A DNA stretch of 64,000 nt from Sphingobium lactosutens (GTDB lineage Bacteria; Pseudomonadota; Alphaproteobacteria; Sphingomonadales; Sphingomonadaceae): the NCBI RefSeq assembly GCF_013393185.1, contig NZ_QJQX01000075.1, positions 1-64,000 of the forward strand. Direction: 5' to 3'. The position numbers and the translations under genes are program-made. Positions 1 to 8,392 of the stretch are shown here, one piece after another. Below the pieces are notes generated by a model. It saw nothing but the letters and a program-made list of their open reading frames with translations, was not told where the DNA came from and searched no databases. Each line of letters begins with the position of its first letter. Positions within the stretch are counted from its first letter, which is position 1.

Positions 1-1194
1 GCCGTCTTCGAGCCGGTTCACCGGCAGGAAGGCGCGCTTATATTCATATTTGGCGGCCAGTTCTTCGTCGATTTCGACGCCCAGACCCGGCTTGTCGCCC
101 GGATGCATCATGCCGTCTTCGAACGTGTAGGCATGGGGGAAGACCGCGTCGGTTTCGGGCATGTGGCGCATATATTCCTGGATGCCGAAATTCGGCACGC
201 TGAGGTCGAAATGCAGCGCGGCGGCCATGCAGACCGGCGACAGGTCGGTCGCGCCATGGCAGCCGGTGCGGACCTGATAGAGGTCGGCGAGATTGGCGAT
301 CTTGCGCAGGTGACTGATGCCGCCGGCATGGACCACGGTGGCGCGGATATAGTCGATCAGCTGGTTCTGGATCAGTTCGCGGCAATCATGGATCGAGTTG
401 AAAATCTCGCCCACAGCCAGCGGCGAGGTGGTGTGCTGGCGGATCAGCTTGAAGGCTTCCTGATTTTCCGCCGGGGTCGCATCCTCCAGCCAGAAGGGAC
501 GATAAGGCTCCAGATCCTTGCCGAGGCGACCGGCCTCGATCGGGGTCAGGCGGTGGTGGATGTCGTGCAGCAGGTGGACGTCCCAGCCCAGAGCCTCACG
601 CGCGGCCTTGAACAGTTCGGGAACGACGCGCAGATATTTGCTGGTGTTCCAGACATTTTCGGTCGGCAGGTCGGCGTCGGCCGGTTCGTAGAAGTATTTG
701 TCCTTGCTGACGCCATAGGTCGACGCCATGCCGGGCACGCCGCACTGGAGGCGGATCGCCTTGTAGCCCTGGCGCTGATAGTCGAGCGCGACGTTGATCG
801 TGTCTTCGATGCTGGTGCCGTTGGCGTGGCCATAGACCATCACGCCTTCGCGGCTGGCGCCACCCAGAAGCTGATAGACCGGCAGGCCCGCGACCTTGCC
901 CTTGATGTCCCAGAGCGCGGTGTCGACGGCGGCGATGGCCGACATGGTGACGGGGCCGCGACGCCAATAGGCGCCCTTGTAGAGATATTGCCAGATATCC
1001 TCGATCCGGTGCGCATCGCGGCCGATCAGGCAGGGAATGACATGGTCGGTCAGATAGCTGGCGACCGACAGTTCACGGCCGTTGAGCGTGGCGTCGCCCA
1101 GGCCGTAGACGCCTTCGTCCGTCTCGATTTTCAGCGTCACGAAATTGCGGCCGGGCGACGTCACGATCACCTTGGCTCCGGTAATGATGGGCAT
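1..1194 (-). CDS. manD: D-mannonate dehydratase (ManD, enolase superfamily), 3' end cut by window edge
   Basis: Dehydrates D-mannonate to 2-keto-3-deoxygluconate in the cytoplasm, the step that feeds glucuronate into central metabolism. 398 codons are visible; the Novosphingobium aromaticivorans ManD is about 402 residues, so only a few C-terminal residues are missing. Counting from the ATG at 1194, the family's active-site residues are present with a one-residue offset: Tyr160 in STYGV, Asp211 and His213 in LLHDIHH, Glu237 in FWLED and Glu263 in AVGEIF. The gene follows two GH3 genes on the same strand, with its own promoter in the 79 bp between them. It fits disposal of (methyl)glucuronate released by the nearby GH67 enzyme. 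Function is known for the family; the substrate here is inferred. Confidence 0.93.
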   Translation of the reverse strand, partial: MPIITGAKVIVTSPGRNFVTLKIETDEGVYGLGDATLNGRELSVASYLTDHVIPCLIGRDAHRIEDIWQYLYKGAYWRRGPVTMSAIAAVDTALWDIKGKVAGLPVYQLLGGASREGVMVYGHANGTSIEDTINVALDYQRQGYKAIRLQCGVPGMASTYGVSKDKYFYEPADADLPTENVWNTSKYLRVVPELFKAAREALGWDVHLLHDIHHRLTPIEAGRLGKDLEPYRPFWLEDATPAENQEAFKLIRQHTTSPLAVGEIFNSIHDCRELIQNQLIDYIRATVVHAGGISHLRKIANLADLYQVRTGCHGATDLSPVCMAAALHFDLSVPNFGIQEYMRHMPETDAVFPHAYTFEDGMMHPGDKPGLGVEIDEELAAKYEYKRAFLPVNRLEDG

Positions 1195-1208
1195 GGGAGA
1201 CTCCGTAA

Positions 1209-1223
1209 ATTGGTAAAACCAAT
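1209..1223. promoter_or_regulatory. GntR/FadR-type operator 1 upstream of manD
   Basis: Perfect dyad ATTGGT-aaa-ACCAAT. TTGGT-N3-ACCAA is the usual architecture for FadR-subfamily GntR repressors (PdhR, LldR; UxuR/ExuR sites are similar). It overlaps the -10 hexamer of the manD promoter, so bound protein should block RNA polymerase. No GntR gene lies in the window, so the regulator is unknown. Confidence 0.6.
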
Positions 1224-1249
1224 ATCTCGCGAATTGATGATGTCGTCAA
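1221..1249 (-). promoter_or_regulatory. sigma70-like promoter of manD
   Basis: On the minus strand TTGACG (1249-1244) and GATATT (1226-1221) are separated by exactly 17 bp, and lie 27 bp upstream of the ATG at 1194. The hexamers sit between two TTGG-type dyads. It is a sequence match only. Confidence 0.5.
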
Positions 1250-1251
1250 TG

Positions 1252-1264
1252 TTGGCCTGACCAA
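1252..1264. promoter_or_regulatory. GntR/FadR-type operator 2 upstream of manD
   Basis: Dyad TTGGC-ctg-ACCAA with the same five-base arms and three-base spacer as operator 1 (one mismatch in the arm). Its centre (1258) is 42 bp from that of operator 1 (1216), about four helical turns, and it lies just upstream of the -35 hexamer. This spacing suggests cooperative binding on one face of the helix. Confidence 0.5.
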
Positions 1265-1273
1265 TTTTGGCGG

Positions 1274-3661
1274 TCAGGCGATTTCGAGCGTAACCTTCTG
1301 CAATGCCTCGCTGTCCGGGCCGACCATGATGTCGAACAGGCCGGGTTCGACCACTAACTGCATATCGAGATTCCAGAGCGCGAAGGCTTCCGGACCGATC
1401 GTCAGCCGCACCGTCTTCGTTTCGCCGGGGGCGAGGGTGACGCGCTCGAAACCCTTCAGTTCCTTGAGCGGGCGGGTGACGCTGGCGGTCTGGTCGTGGA
1501 CGTAGAGCTGGACGACCTCATCCCCTGCCCTTGTCCCCGCATTGCGGACGTCGACCTCGACCGTCACGCTGCCCCCCACGCCGATGCGCGGCGCGGACAG
1601 GCGGGGTGGGCCGAAGGCGAACTTGGTGTAGCTGAGACCATAGCCGAACGGGAACAGCGGCGAGATATCCTCGAACACATAGCCGCGGCGGGCCGATGGC
1701 TTGCGATTATAGAAGATCGGGATCTGGCCTGCGTCGCGCGCGACGGTGACGGGCAGCTTGGCGCCGGGATTGACGTCCCCGAAGAGGATGTCGGCCATGG
1801 CGGTGCCGCCCTCCTGCCCCGGATACCAGCATTCGATCAGGGCGTTGCAGCCCTCCACCACCGCCGGATAGCTGGGCGGGCGACCGTTGATGGCGCAGAC
1901 CACCACGGGCTTGCCGGTCGCCTTCATCGCGGCGAACAGGTCATTCTGCTCGCCGACGAGGTCGAGGCTGGTGCGGTCGCCGAGATGGTTCTTCGCAAAG
2001 CCTTCGCGGCTGGTCTGTTCGGTATCGCCGATGGCGAGCAGGATGATGTCGGCGGTTTTCGCGACCTCCACCGCTTCGGCGATCAGCTGGCGGTTCTTTT
2101 CGGGGTCGGCCAGGAACACCTCGTCCACCGAGCGGTCCTCGCTCCGGGTGATGAAGACGCCCTGCGCGTGGACGACCTCCGCCTTGCCCTTAAGCTTCGC
2201 CTTCACGCCGTCGAGCAGCGACACGGACTGGCGCGGGATCGAGGAATAGCCGCCCAGCCGGGCGATGGCGGCATTGGGACCGATCACCGCGACGCGCTTG
2301 TGCGCGCCCGCCGCCAGCGGCAGCGTGCCGTCATTCCTGAGCAGCGCGATCGATTTGTGCGCGGCCTTGAGCGCCAGCGCGCGGGCTTCGGCATTGCCGG
2401 TCAGCGCGTCATAGTCGCGGCGCGGCCAGGGATTTTCGAACAGGCCCGCGCGGAACTTGAGGGTCAACATACGCGTGCAGGCGAGGTCGACCGCTTCGAG
2501 GGGCACCTTGCCCGCGCGGACCTGTTCCACGAGCGTCCGATAGGCCAGGCCATCGGGCAGCTCGCAATCGACGCCAGCCCGGAGCGCGGCGCGGGCCGTC
2601 GCTTCCAGATCGGGCTGGACATGATGGATGGTGTCGAGTTCGGGGACGGCGCCATAGTCGCTGACCACCGCGCCGTCGAAATGCCATTCGCCGCGCAAGA
2701 TGTCGCCGAGCAGCCATTTATTCTGGTGCGACGGCACGCCATCGATTTCGTTATAGGACGGCATGACGGCGGCGATGCCGGTGCGCTTCACCACCTGCCA
2801 GAAGGGCGGGAAGAAATTCTCGCGCAATTCGCGCTGGCTGATCGGCGCGGGGGCGATATTCTCGCCGCTCTGGGGCTGGCCGTGGCCGGTCATATGCTTG
2901 AGCGTGGCCATGACCTTGTCGGGACCAAGCTGCTTACTCTCGCCTTGCAGGCCAAGGACGGCGGCGACGCCCATTTCGCCGCAGAGATAGGGATCTTCGC
3001 CAAAGGTTTCCTCGATCCGGCCCCAGCGCGGGTCGCGGGCGATGTCGACCACCGGCGACAGCGCCAGATGGACGCCGCGCGCGCGAACTTCGCGGGCGAT
3101 GACCGACTGGACATCCTGCATCAACTGCCGGTCGAAGCTGCCGGCCAGACCGATCGCCATCGGGAACATGGTGGCGTCGGTCGCCATGTAGCCGTGGAGC
3201 GATTCCTCATGGAAGAGGATGGGGATGCCGAGGCGGGTGTCCTCCACAGCCCATTTCTGGACGGCGGTGATGAAGGCGACGGTATCGGCCGGGGTGCGCC
3301 AGCGCGCGCCGACGCCGCCAGCCTGGGTCGATCCGTTGGGCGCGCCGCGCCGGTCGGACGGGCGGGTGATCTGACCGAAGCTGGCCGGATAGGCCTTGCT
3401 CGCCTTTTCGGGCGAGAAGGTCAGGTCGTCCATGATCTCTGCCTTGGTCGCCCAGAGCGCGATGATCTGGCCGACCTTCTCCTCCAGCGTCATGCGGCCG
3501 ATCAGGTCGCGCACGCGCAGGTCGATCGGCGCCAAGGCGTCCTTGTAAAGCGGGCCGCCTTTCTTCGCGGCCACGGCCGGGGCCGCCGCGAAGAGCGAGG
3601 TGGAGGCGAGCAGGCCCAGCGCCTGACGCCGACCGACCCTGGGGGCGAGACGGGCGCTCAC
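1274..3661 (-). CDS. GH3 family beta-xylosidase/beta-glucosidase, exported
   Basis: Cleaves beta-linked xylose or glucose from oligosaccharide ends. The 795-residue protein begins with GRRQALGLLASTSLFAAAP, a twin-arginine-like export signal ending near AVAA. The GH3 N-domain contains HEESLHGY, PRWGRIEETFGEDPYL and KHMTGHG, and the catalytic nucleophile is the Asp of VVSDYGAV near residue 335. The GH3 C-domain and a C-terminal fibronectin type III-like domain follow. It starts with GTG at 3661, whose bases overlap the TGA of the upstream GH3 gene, so the two are translationally coupled. Next to a GH67 enzyme and xylose genes, xylosidase is more likely than glucosidase, but sequence alone cannot separate them. 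Confidence 0.9.
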   Translation of the reverse strand: MSARLAPRVGRRQALGLLASTSLFAAAPAVAAKKGGPLYKDALAPIDLRVRDLIGRMTLEEKVGQIIALWATKAEIMDDLTFSPEKASKAYPASFGQITRPSDRRGAPNGSTQAGGVGARWRTPADTVAFITAVQKWAVEDTRLGIPILFHEESLHGYMATDATMFPMAIGLAGSFDRQLMQDVQSVIAREVRARGVHLALSPVVDIARDPRWGRIEETFGEDPYLCGEMGVAAVLGLQGESKQLGPDKVMATLKHMTGHGQPQSGENIAPAPISQRELRENFFPPFWQVVKRTGIAAVMPSYNEIDGVPSHQNKWLLGDILRGEWHFDGAVVSDYGAVPELDTIHHVQPDLEATARAALRAGVDCELPDGLAYRTLVEQVRAGKVPLEAVDLACTRMLTLKFRAGLFENPWPRRDYDALTGNAEARALALKAAHKSIALLRNDGTLPLAAGAHKRVAVIGPNAAIARLGGYSSIPRQSVSLLDGVKAKLKGKAEVVHAQGVFITRSEDRSVDEVFLADPEKNRQLIAEAVEVAKTADIILLAIGDTEQTSREGFAKNHLGDRTSLDLVGEQNDLFAAMKATGKPVVVCAINGRPPSYPAVVEGCNALIECWYPGQEGGTAMADILFGDVNPGAKLPVTVARDAGQIPIFYNRKPSARRGYVFEDISPLFPFGYGLSYTKFAFGPPRLSAPRIGVGGSVTVEVDVRNAGTRAGDEVVQLYVHDQTASVTRPLKELKGFERVTLAPGETKTVRLTIGPEAFALWNLDMQLVVEPGLFDIMVGPDSEALQKVTLEIA

Positions 3662-6036
3662 GGCTTCACCGTCAGGGTTGCGGACTGGAGCGCGACCGAG
3701 CTGTTGCCGGTCATGATCTCGAAATCGCCCGGCTCGACCACGCGGTGCATTTCGTCATTCCACATCTGGAGGCTTTCGGGGCTGATCGTGAAGTTGACGG
3801 TGCGCACTTCGCCCGGCTTCAGCGTGACGCGCTGGAAGCCCTTCAATTCCTTGATAGGCCGGGTGACGGAACTGACCTTGTCGCGAATATAGAGCTGGAC
3901 GACCTCGTCGCCTTCGCGCTCGCCCGTGTTGCGGACATCGACCGAGACATTGGTGCTGCCGCCAGTGCCGATTGTCGTCGCGGCAAGGCGCGGTGCGGAA
4001 AGGCTGAACGTCGTGTAGCTGAGGCCGAAACCGAAGGGATAAAGCGGGTCAGTTGTGTCGAACAGATAGCCGCGCCGCGCCGAGGGCTTGGCATTGTAGA
4101 ACATCGGTAATTGCCCAACCGAGCGAGGCACGGTGACGGGCAGCTTCGCGCCGGGGTTCACATCGCCGAAGAGGACGTCCGCGACGGCATTGCCGCCCTG
4201 CTCGCCCAGATACCAGCCTTCAAGGATCGCGTTGGCCTGTTCGCTGACCTTCACGGTCGAGGCCGGACGGCCATTGATCAGGACGACGGTGATCGGCTTG
4301 CCCAGCGCTTTGAGTGCATCGAACAGTTCCTGCTGCTCGCCTACCAGATCGAGGCTGGGACGGTCGCCCAGATGATTGTCGGCCCAGCCTTCGCGGCTCG
4401 ATTGTTCGGTATCGCCCAACGTCAGGACGATCCGGTCCACGCCCTTGGCCGCTTCCACTGCCTGCGCGATCAGCTTGCGGTTTTCGGCGGGGTCGGACTT
4501 GGTGACACTGTCCGCCCACCAGTCGTCATCCTCAGTGATCTTCACGCCCTGCGCGAAGACGATATTGGCCTTGCTGCCGACCTTGGCCTTGATCCCGTCG
4601 AGGATGGAAACGCTGTGCGGCGGCTGGCCATAATAGCCGCCCAGACGCGCGACGGCGGCGCTTGGGCCGATCACGGCGATCGTGCCTTCGGGCTTCAAGG
4701 GCAACATGCCGTCATTCTTGAGCAGGGTGATGGAGCGCTGCGCCGCCTTGAGCGCGAGCGCGCGGGCGTCCGCATTATTGGTGATCGCCTGCGCCTTGGC
4801 GGCGTCGGCATAGGGGTTTTCGAACAGGCCGGCGCGGAATTTCAGTTCCAGCATCCGGCGAACGGCCTTGTCGACCTGCGCCTCGCTGACCTTCCCGTCG
4901 CGCACCAGCTTGCCGAGCGTGGCGTAGGACAGGCCGTCGGGCAGGTCCGCATCCACGCCCGCATCGAGCGCGCGCATCGCCGCCTCCTCCAGATTGGCGG
5001 CGATATGGTGGATGCTCATCAGCTGGTCGACCGCCGAATAGTCGGAGACGACCGCGCCCTTGAAGCCCCATTCCTCACGCAACACATCTTCCAGCAGCCA
5101 GCGATTGGCGTGGCTGGGGACGCCGTCGATTTCGTTGTAGGATGCCATGACGGCCTCGATCCCGGTGCGCTTCACCACCTGCTCGAAGGGCGGGAAGAAA
5201 TTCTCGCGCAGTTCGCGTTCGGATAAGGCGGCCGGGCCGACATTGGTGCCGCTTTCGGGCTGTCCGTGGCCGGTCAGATGCTTGAGCGTAGCGAAGACCT
5301 TGGCGGGGCGCAGATCGCGCGAGCGGCCCTCGCCCTGCAATCCCTCGACCGCGGCGACGCCCATTTCCCCGACCAGATAAGGATCTTCGCCATAGGTTTC
5401 CTCGATCCGGCCCCAGCGCGGATCGCGGGCGATGTCTACCACGGGCGACAGCACCATCGGCACGCCGCGCACGCGGATTTCGCGCGCGATGACGCTGTTC
5501 ACGTCGCGCAGCATGGCGGTGTCGAAGGAGGAGGCCATGGCGATCGACTGGGGAAAGCTGGTCGCGCCGACGGCCGCATAGCCGTGCAGCCCTTCTTCGT
5601 GGAAGAGGATCGGGATGCCGAGGCGGGTCTGCGTCGTCGCCCATTTCTGGAGCGCGTTGACCAGAGCGACCGTCTGGCGCGGATCGCGCCCCCTTGCGAC
5701 GCGGGGGCTGACGGACGCCTTGGCATCCGAAGGGCGGGTGAAATGGCCAAGGCCATTGGGATATTGCGCCGCGAGCTTCGCGGGATCGAGCTGGAGCCGG
5801 TCGTCGAAAAGCTTGACCTTGTCGAGCCAGACGGTGGTGATCTGGGCGATCTTCTCATCCAGCGTCATACGGGCGAGGAGATCGTCGACCCGCGCCTCGA
5901 CCGGGGCCGACGCATCCTTGTAGATGGGCCTGGACGACGCGGTGGCGGACGGCGCGGCCTGGGCGGGAGCTGGCGTGGAAGCGACACCGAGCGCCAGCAT
6001 GGATGCGGCGCAAAGAATATGGCTGATGCGGATCAC
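3658..6036 (-). CDS. GH3 family beta-xylosidase/beta-glucosidase, exported (upstream paralogue)
   Basis: Paralogue of the downstream GH3 enzyme with the same order: signal peptide, GH3 N-domain (HEEGLHGYA, RIEETYGEDPYL, KHLTGHG), nucleophile Asp in VVSDYSAV, GH3 C-domain, fibronectin-like tail. The open frame reaches 6129, but GTG at 6036 has a GGAGAGG Shine-Dalgarno just upstream and yields a clean Sec signal (IRISHILCAASMLALGVAS... ending PAQA), so I place the start there. It is divergent from the GH67 gene; the 140 bp between them carries a LacI-like operator. It forms a two-gene unit with the next GH3 gene (4-bp overlap). Complementary specificities on xylo-oligosaccharides are an inference. 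Confidence 0.88.
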   Translation of the reverse strand: MIRISHILCAASMLALGVASTPAPAQAAPSATASSRPIYKDASAPVEARVDDLLARMTLDEKIAQITTVWLDKVKLFDDRLQLDPAKLAAQYPNGLGHFTRPSDAKASVSPRVARGRDPRQTVALVNALQKWATTQTRLGIPILFHEEGLHGYAAVGATSFPQSIAMASSFDTAMLRDVNSVIAREIRVRGVPMVLSPVVDIARDPRWGRIEETYGEDPYLVGEMGVAAVEGLQGEGRSRDLRPAKVFATLKHLTGHGQPESGTNVGPAALSERELRENFFPPFEQVVKRTGIEAVMASYNEIDGVPSHANRWLLEDVLREEWGFKGAVVSDYSAVDQLMSIHHIAANLEEAAMRALDAGVDADLPDGLSYATLGKLVRDGKVSEAQVDKAVRRMLELKFRAGLFENPYADAAKAQAITNNADARALALKAAQRSITLLKNDGMLPLKPEGTIAVIGPSAAVARLGGYYGQPPHSVSILDGIKAKVGSKANIVFAQGVKITEDDDWWADSVTKSDPAENRKLIAQAVEAAKGVDRIVLTLGDTEQSSREGWADNHLGDRPSLDLVGEQQELFDALKALGKPITVVLINGRPASTVKVSEQANAILEGWYLGEQGGNAVADVLFGDVNPGAKLPVTVPRSVGQLPMFYNAKPSARRGYLFDTTDPLYPFGFGLSYTTFSLSAPRLAATTIGTGGSTNVSVDVRNTGEREGDEVVQLYIRDKVSSVTRPIKELKGFQRVTLKPGEVRTVNFTISPESLQMWNDEMHRVVEPGDFEIMTGNSSVALQSATLTVKP

Positions 6037-6088
6037 GAAACCCCTCTCCATTTTTCGATACGGCGATATTTCGCTTGCCGCCGCCCGA

Positions 6089-6104
6089 CTGATAGCGTTA
6101 CCAT
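6089..6104. promoter_or_regulatory. LacI-type operator between the GH3 operon and the GH67 gene
   Basis: CTGATAGCGTTACCAT is an imperfect 16-bp dyad whose halves (CTGATAGC and, reversed, ATGGTAAC) match the TTGRTAGC half-site of the xylX-promoter operator at 12106. It lies 53 bp from the GH3 start and 72 bp from the GH67 start, so one repressor could control both directions. The nearby LacI-type gene is the likely partner. Confidence 0.55.
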
Positions 6105-6175
6105 TGATTGCACAAGAGGAACTTGTCAATGCCCTATGCGCGCTTTGACAAAGGATGGGCCAAGGGAGAGGACGC

Positions 6176-8320
6176 GTGATAGGTCGCCTGTTTTGCTATA
6201 TTGTTGCCGTCGCCGGAGCGGGGCTGACGCCGATGGCGCAGGCCGAGGACGGCTATGACCTGTGGCTGCGCTATGCCCGCACGGACGAGACGCGCGGCGC
6301 TGCGCTTTCGGCGATTGCCACCGCTATCGTTGCGAACGGAAACAGCCCGACGCTGACCATCGCCACGCAGGAATTGCAGCGCGGCATATGGGGCATGACC
6401 GGCACGCAGCCGGCGGTGTCGGCAACGGTGCAGCAAGGCGCGATCCTGCTGGCGACCCCCGCCTCCTCCCCTGCCCTGCCTGTGAAGACCGATGGCCTTG
6501 GCGCCGAAGGCTATGCGATTCGGTCGGTGCAGATGGACGGCAAGGCGGTGACGCTGATAGCCGCGAACAGCGATGTCGGACTGCTGCACGGCGCCTATCA
6601 CTGGCTGCGGCTGGCGCAGAGCGGGGCGCGTGTCGATTCGCTGAATATCGTCAGCGCGCCGAAGATCGGGCTGCGGCTGCTCAACCATTGGGACAATCTG
6701 AACGGCACGGTCGAGCGCGGCTATGCCGGCCAGTCGATCTGGGACTGGTGGCGGCTGCCCGACTGGAAGGGGCCGCGCTATACCGACTATGCCAGAGCCA
6801 ATGCCTCGATCGGCATCAACGGCACCGTGCTCAACAATGTGAACGCCAAGGCCGACAGCCTGACCGCGCCCTATATCGCCAAGGCGGCGGCGCTGGCCGA
6901 CATCTTCCGCCCCTATGGCATCAAAGTCTATCTGTCGGTCAAATGGACCGCGCCGATGGAACTGGATGGCCTCAAGACCGCCGATCCGCTCGACCCGCAG
7001 GTCGCCGCCTGGTGGAAGGCCAAGGCCGACGAAATCTACAAGGCGATCCCCGATTTCGGCGGCTTCCTGGTGAAGGCGAACAGCGAGGGCCAGCCGGGAC
7101 CGCAGGATTATAACCGCACCCATGCCGATGGCGCGAACATGCTGGCGGCGGCGGTGAAGCCGCATGGCGGCATCGTGATGTGGCGCGCCTTCGTCTACGC
7201 GCATGACAATCCCGACGACCGCGCGAAACAGGCCTATACTGATTTCAAGCCACTGGACGGCAAGTTCGCCGACAATGTCATCGTGCAGGTGAAGAATGGC
7301 GCGATCGACTTCCAGCCGCGCGAGCCTTTCCATCCGCTGTTCGGCGCGATGCCGAAGACGCCGCTGATGATGGAGTTCCAGATCACCAAGGAATATCTGG
7401 GCCAGTCGACGCACCTCACCTATCTCGGCCCGCTGTTCGAGGAGACGCTGGACGCCGACACCTACGCCAAAGGCAAGGGATCGACGGTGGCCAAGGTCAT
7501 CGACGGGTCGCTGGAAGGCCATAAGCTGACCGGCATTGCGGGCGTCGCCAATATCGGCGTCGATCGCGACTGGAGCGGATCGATCTTCAATCAGGCCGAC
7601 TGGTATGCGTTCGGACGCCTCGCCTGGGACACCAGCCTGTCTGCGGAAAGCATCGCGAAGGAATGGGCGGAGATGACCTTCTCCCCCGATCCGAAGGTCG
7701 TGCAGCCGGTCGTGACGATGATGATGGGATCGCGCGAGGCGGCGGTCGATTATATGACGCCGCTCGGCCTCGCCCATGTCATGGATACCGGCCATCATTA
7801 TGGTCCCGGCCCCTGGGTCGCCGATCTGGCGCGCCCCGAATGGAACCCGGTCTATTATCACAAGGCCAATGCGGAGGGCATCGGCTTCGACCGGACGAAG
7901 AGCGGCAGCGATGCCGTGAGCCAATATGCGCCGCCGGTCGCGAAGCTGCTCGCCAACCCGAAGACCACGCCGGAGCGCGACCTGCTCTGGTTCCATCATC
8001 TGCCCTGGGACTATCGCCTCAAGTCGGGCGAGACGTTGTGGGACGGCCTGATCCACCATTATGATCGCGGCGTGACCACAGTCGCGAACATGCAGAAGAA
8101 CTGGGAGGCGTTGCGCCCCTATGTCGATACCGAACGGTTTGCGGAGACGGAGGCGTTCCTGACCATCCAGCATCGCGAGGCCCTATGGTGGCGCGATGCC
8201 AGCATCGCCTATTTCCAGTCTGTGTCGAAACGCCCTCTGCCCGCCGGATCGGCCGCCCCCGCGCATGATCTGGACTGGTACAAGGCGCTCAAATTTCCCT
8301 ATGCGCCCGGACATAACTGA
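6176..8320 (+). CDS. aguA: GH67 alpha-glucuronidase, exported
   Basis: Removes (4-O-methyl)glucuronic acid side groups from xylo-oligosaccharides. The long open frame begins at an ATG at 6155, but GTG at 6176 has a GGGAGAGGA ribosome site and starts a typical Sec signal (IGRLFCYIVAVAGAGLTP, cleavage after AQA). The GH67 catalytic region shows an acidic Glu in VKANSEGQPGP, the Asp in KNGAIDF and the Glu in MMEFQITKEYLG, in agreement with the family's three carboxylates. About 715 residues is normal for GH67. It sits between the divergent GH3 pair and the LacI-type gene, 72 bp after that regulator's candidate operator. Periplasmic action and supply of glucuronate to ManD are inferred. Confidence 0.93.
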   Translation: MIGRLFCYIVAVAGAGLTPMAQAEDGYDLWLRYARTDETRGAALSAIATAIVANGNSPTLTIATQELQRGIWGMTGTQPAVSATVQQGAILLATPASSPALPVKTDGLGAEGYAIRSVQMDGKAVTLIAANSDVGLLHGAYHWLRLAQSGARVDSLNIVSAPKIGLRLLNHWDNLNGTVERGYAGQSIWDWWRLPDWKGPRYTDYARANASIGINGTVLNNVNAKADSLTAPYIAKAAALADIFRPYGIKVYLSVKWTAPMELDGLKTADPLDPQVAAWWKAKADEIYKAIPDFGGFLVKANSEGQPGPQDYNRTHADGANMLAAAVKPHGGIVMWRAFVYAHDNPDDRAKQAYTDFKPLDGKFADNVIVQVKNGAIDFQPREPFHPLFGAMPKTPLMMEFQITKEYLGQSTHLTYLGPLFEETLDADTYAKGKGSTVAKVIDGSLEGHKLTGIAGVANIGVDRDWSGSIFNQADWYAFGRLAWDTSLSAESIAKEWAEMTFSPDPKVVQPVVTMMMGSREAAVDYMTPLGLAHVMDTGHHYGPGPWVADLARPEWNPVYYHKANAEGIGFDRTKSGSDAVSQYAPPVAKLLANPKTTPERDLLWFHHLPWDYRLKSGETLWDGLIHHYDRGVTTVANMQKNWEALRPYVDTERFAETEAFLTIQHREALWWRDASIAYFQSVSKRPLPAGSAAPAHDLDWYKALKFPYAPGHN

Positions 8321-8340
8321 TTTTTTGCTTCTATCGGGTG

Positions 8341-8356
8341 TTGTCGCTACCATTTC
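8341..8356. promoter_or_regulatory. weak LacI-type operator upstream of the lacI-family gene
   Basis: Contains CGCTACCA (8345-8352), the reverse of the TGGTAGCG half present in the xylX operator. The opposite half-site is poor (about 4 of 8 positions). It lies 40 bp before the regulator's TTG start and could serve autoregulation. It is much weaker than the sites at 6089 and 12106. Confidence 0.3.
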
Positions 8357-8392
8357 GATAACGACATCATCCGCTCCAGGAGAAGGGCCGCC

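Noticed and set aside
103-1260. Long plus-strand frame opposite manD
   Set aside because: It is the antisense shadow of manD; codon positions mirror it and the protein has no recognisable domain.
1496-3892. 798-residue plus-strand frame opposite the GH3 gene
   Set aside because: Composition (Arg, Asp, His, Gly-rich) and full overlap with a clear GH3 gene mark it as antisense shadow.
6134-8173. 679-residue minus-strand frame opposite the GH67 gene
   Set aside because: Shadow of a well-supported GH67 gene; it would also cover the divergent promoter.
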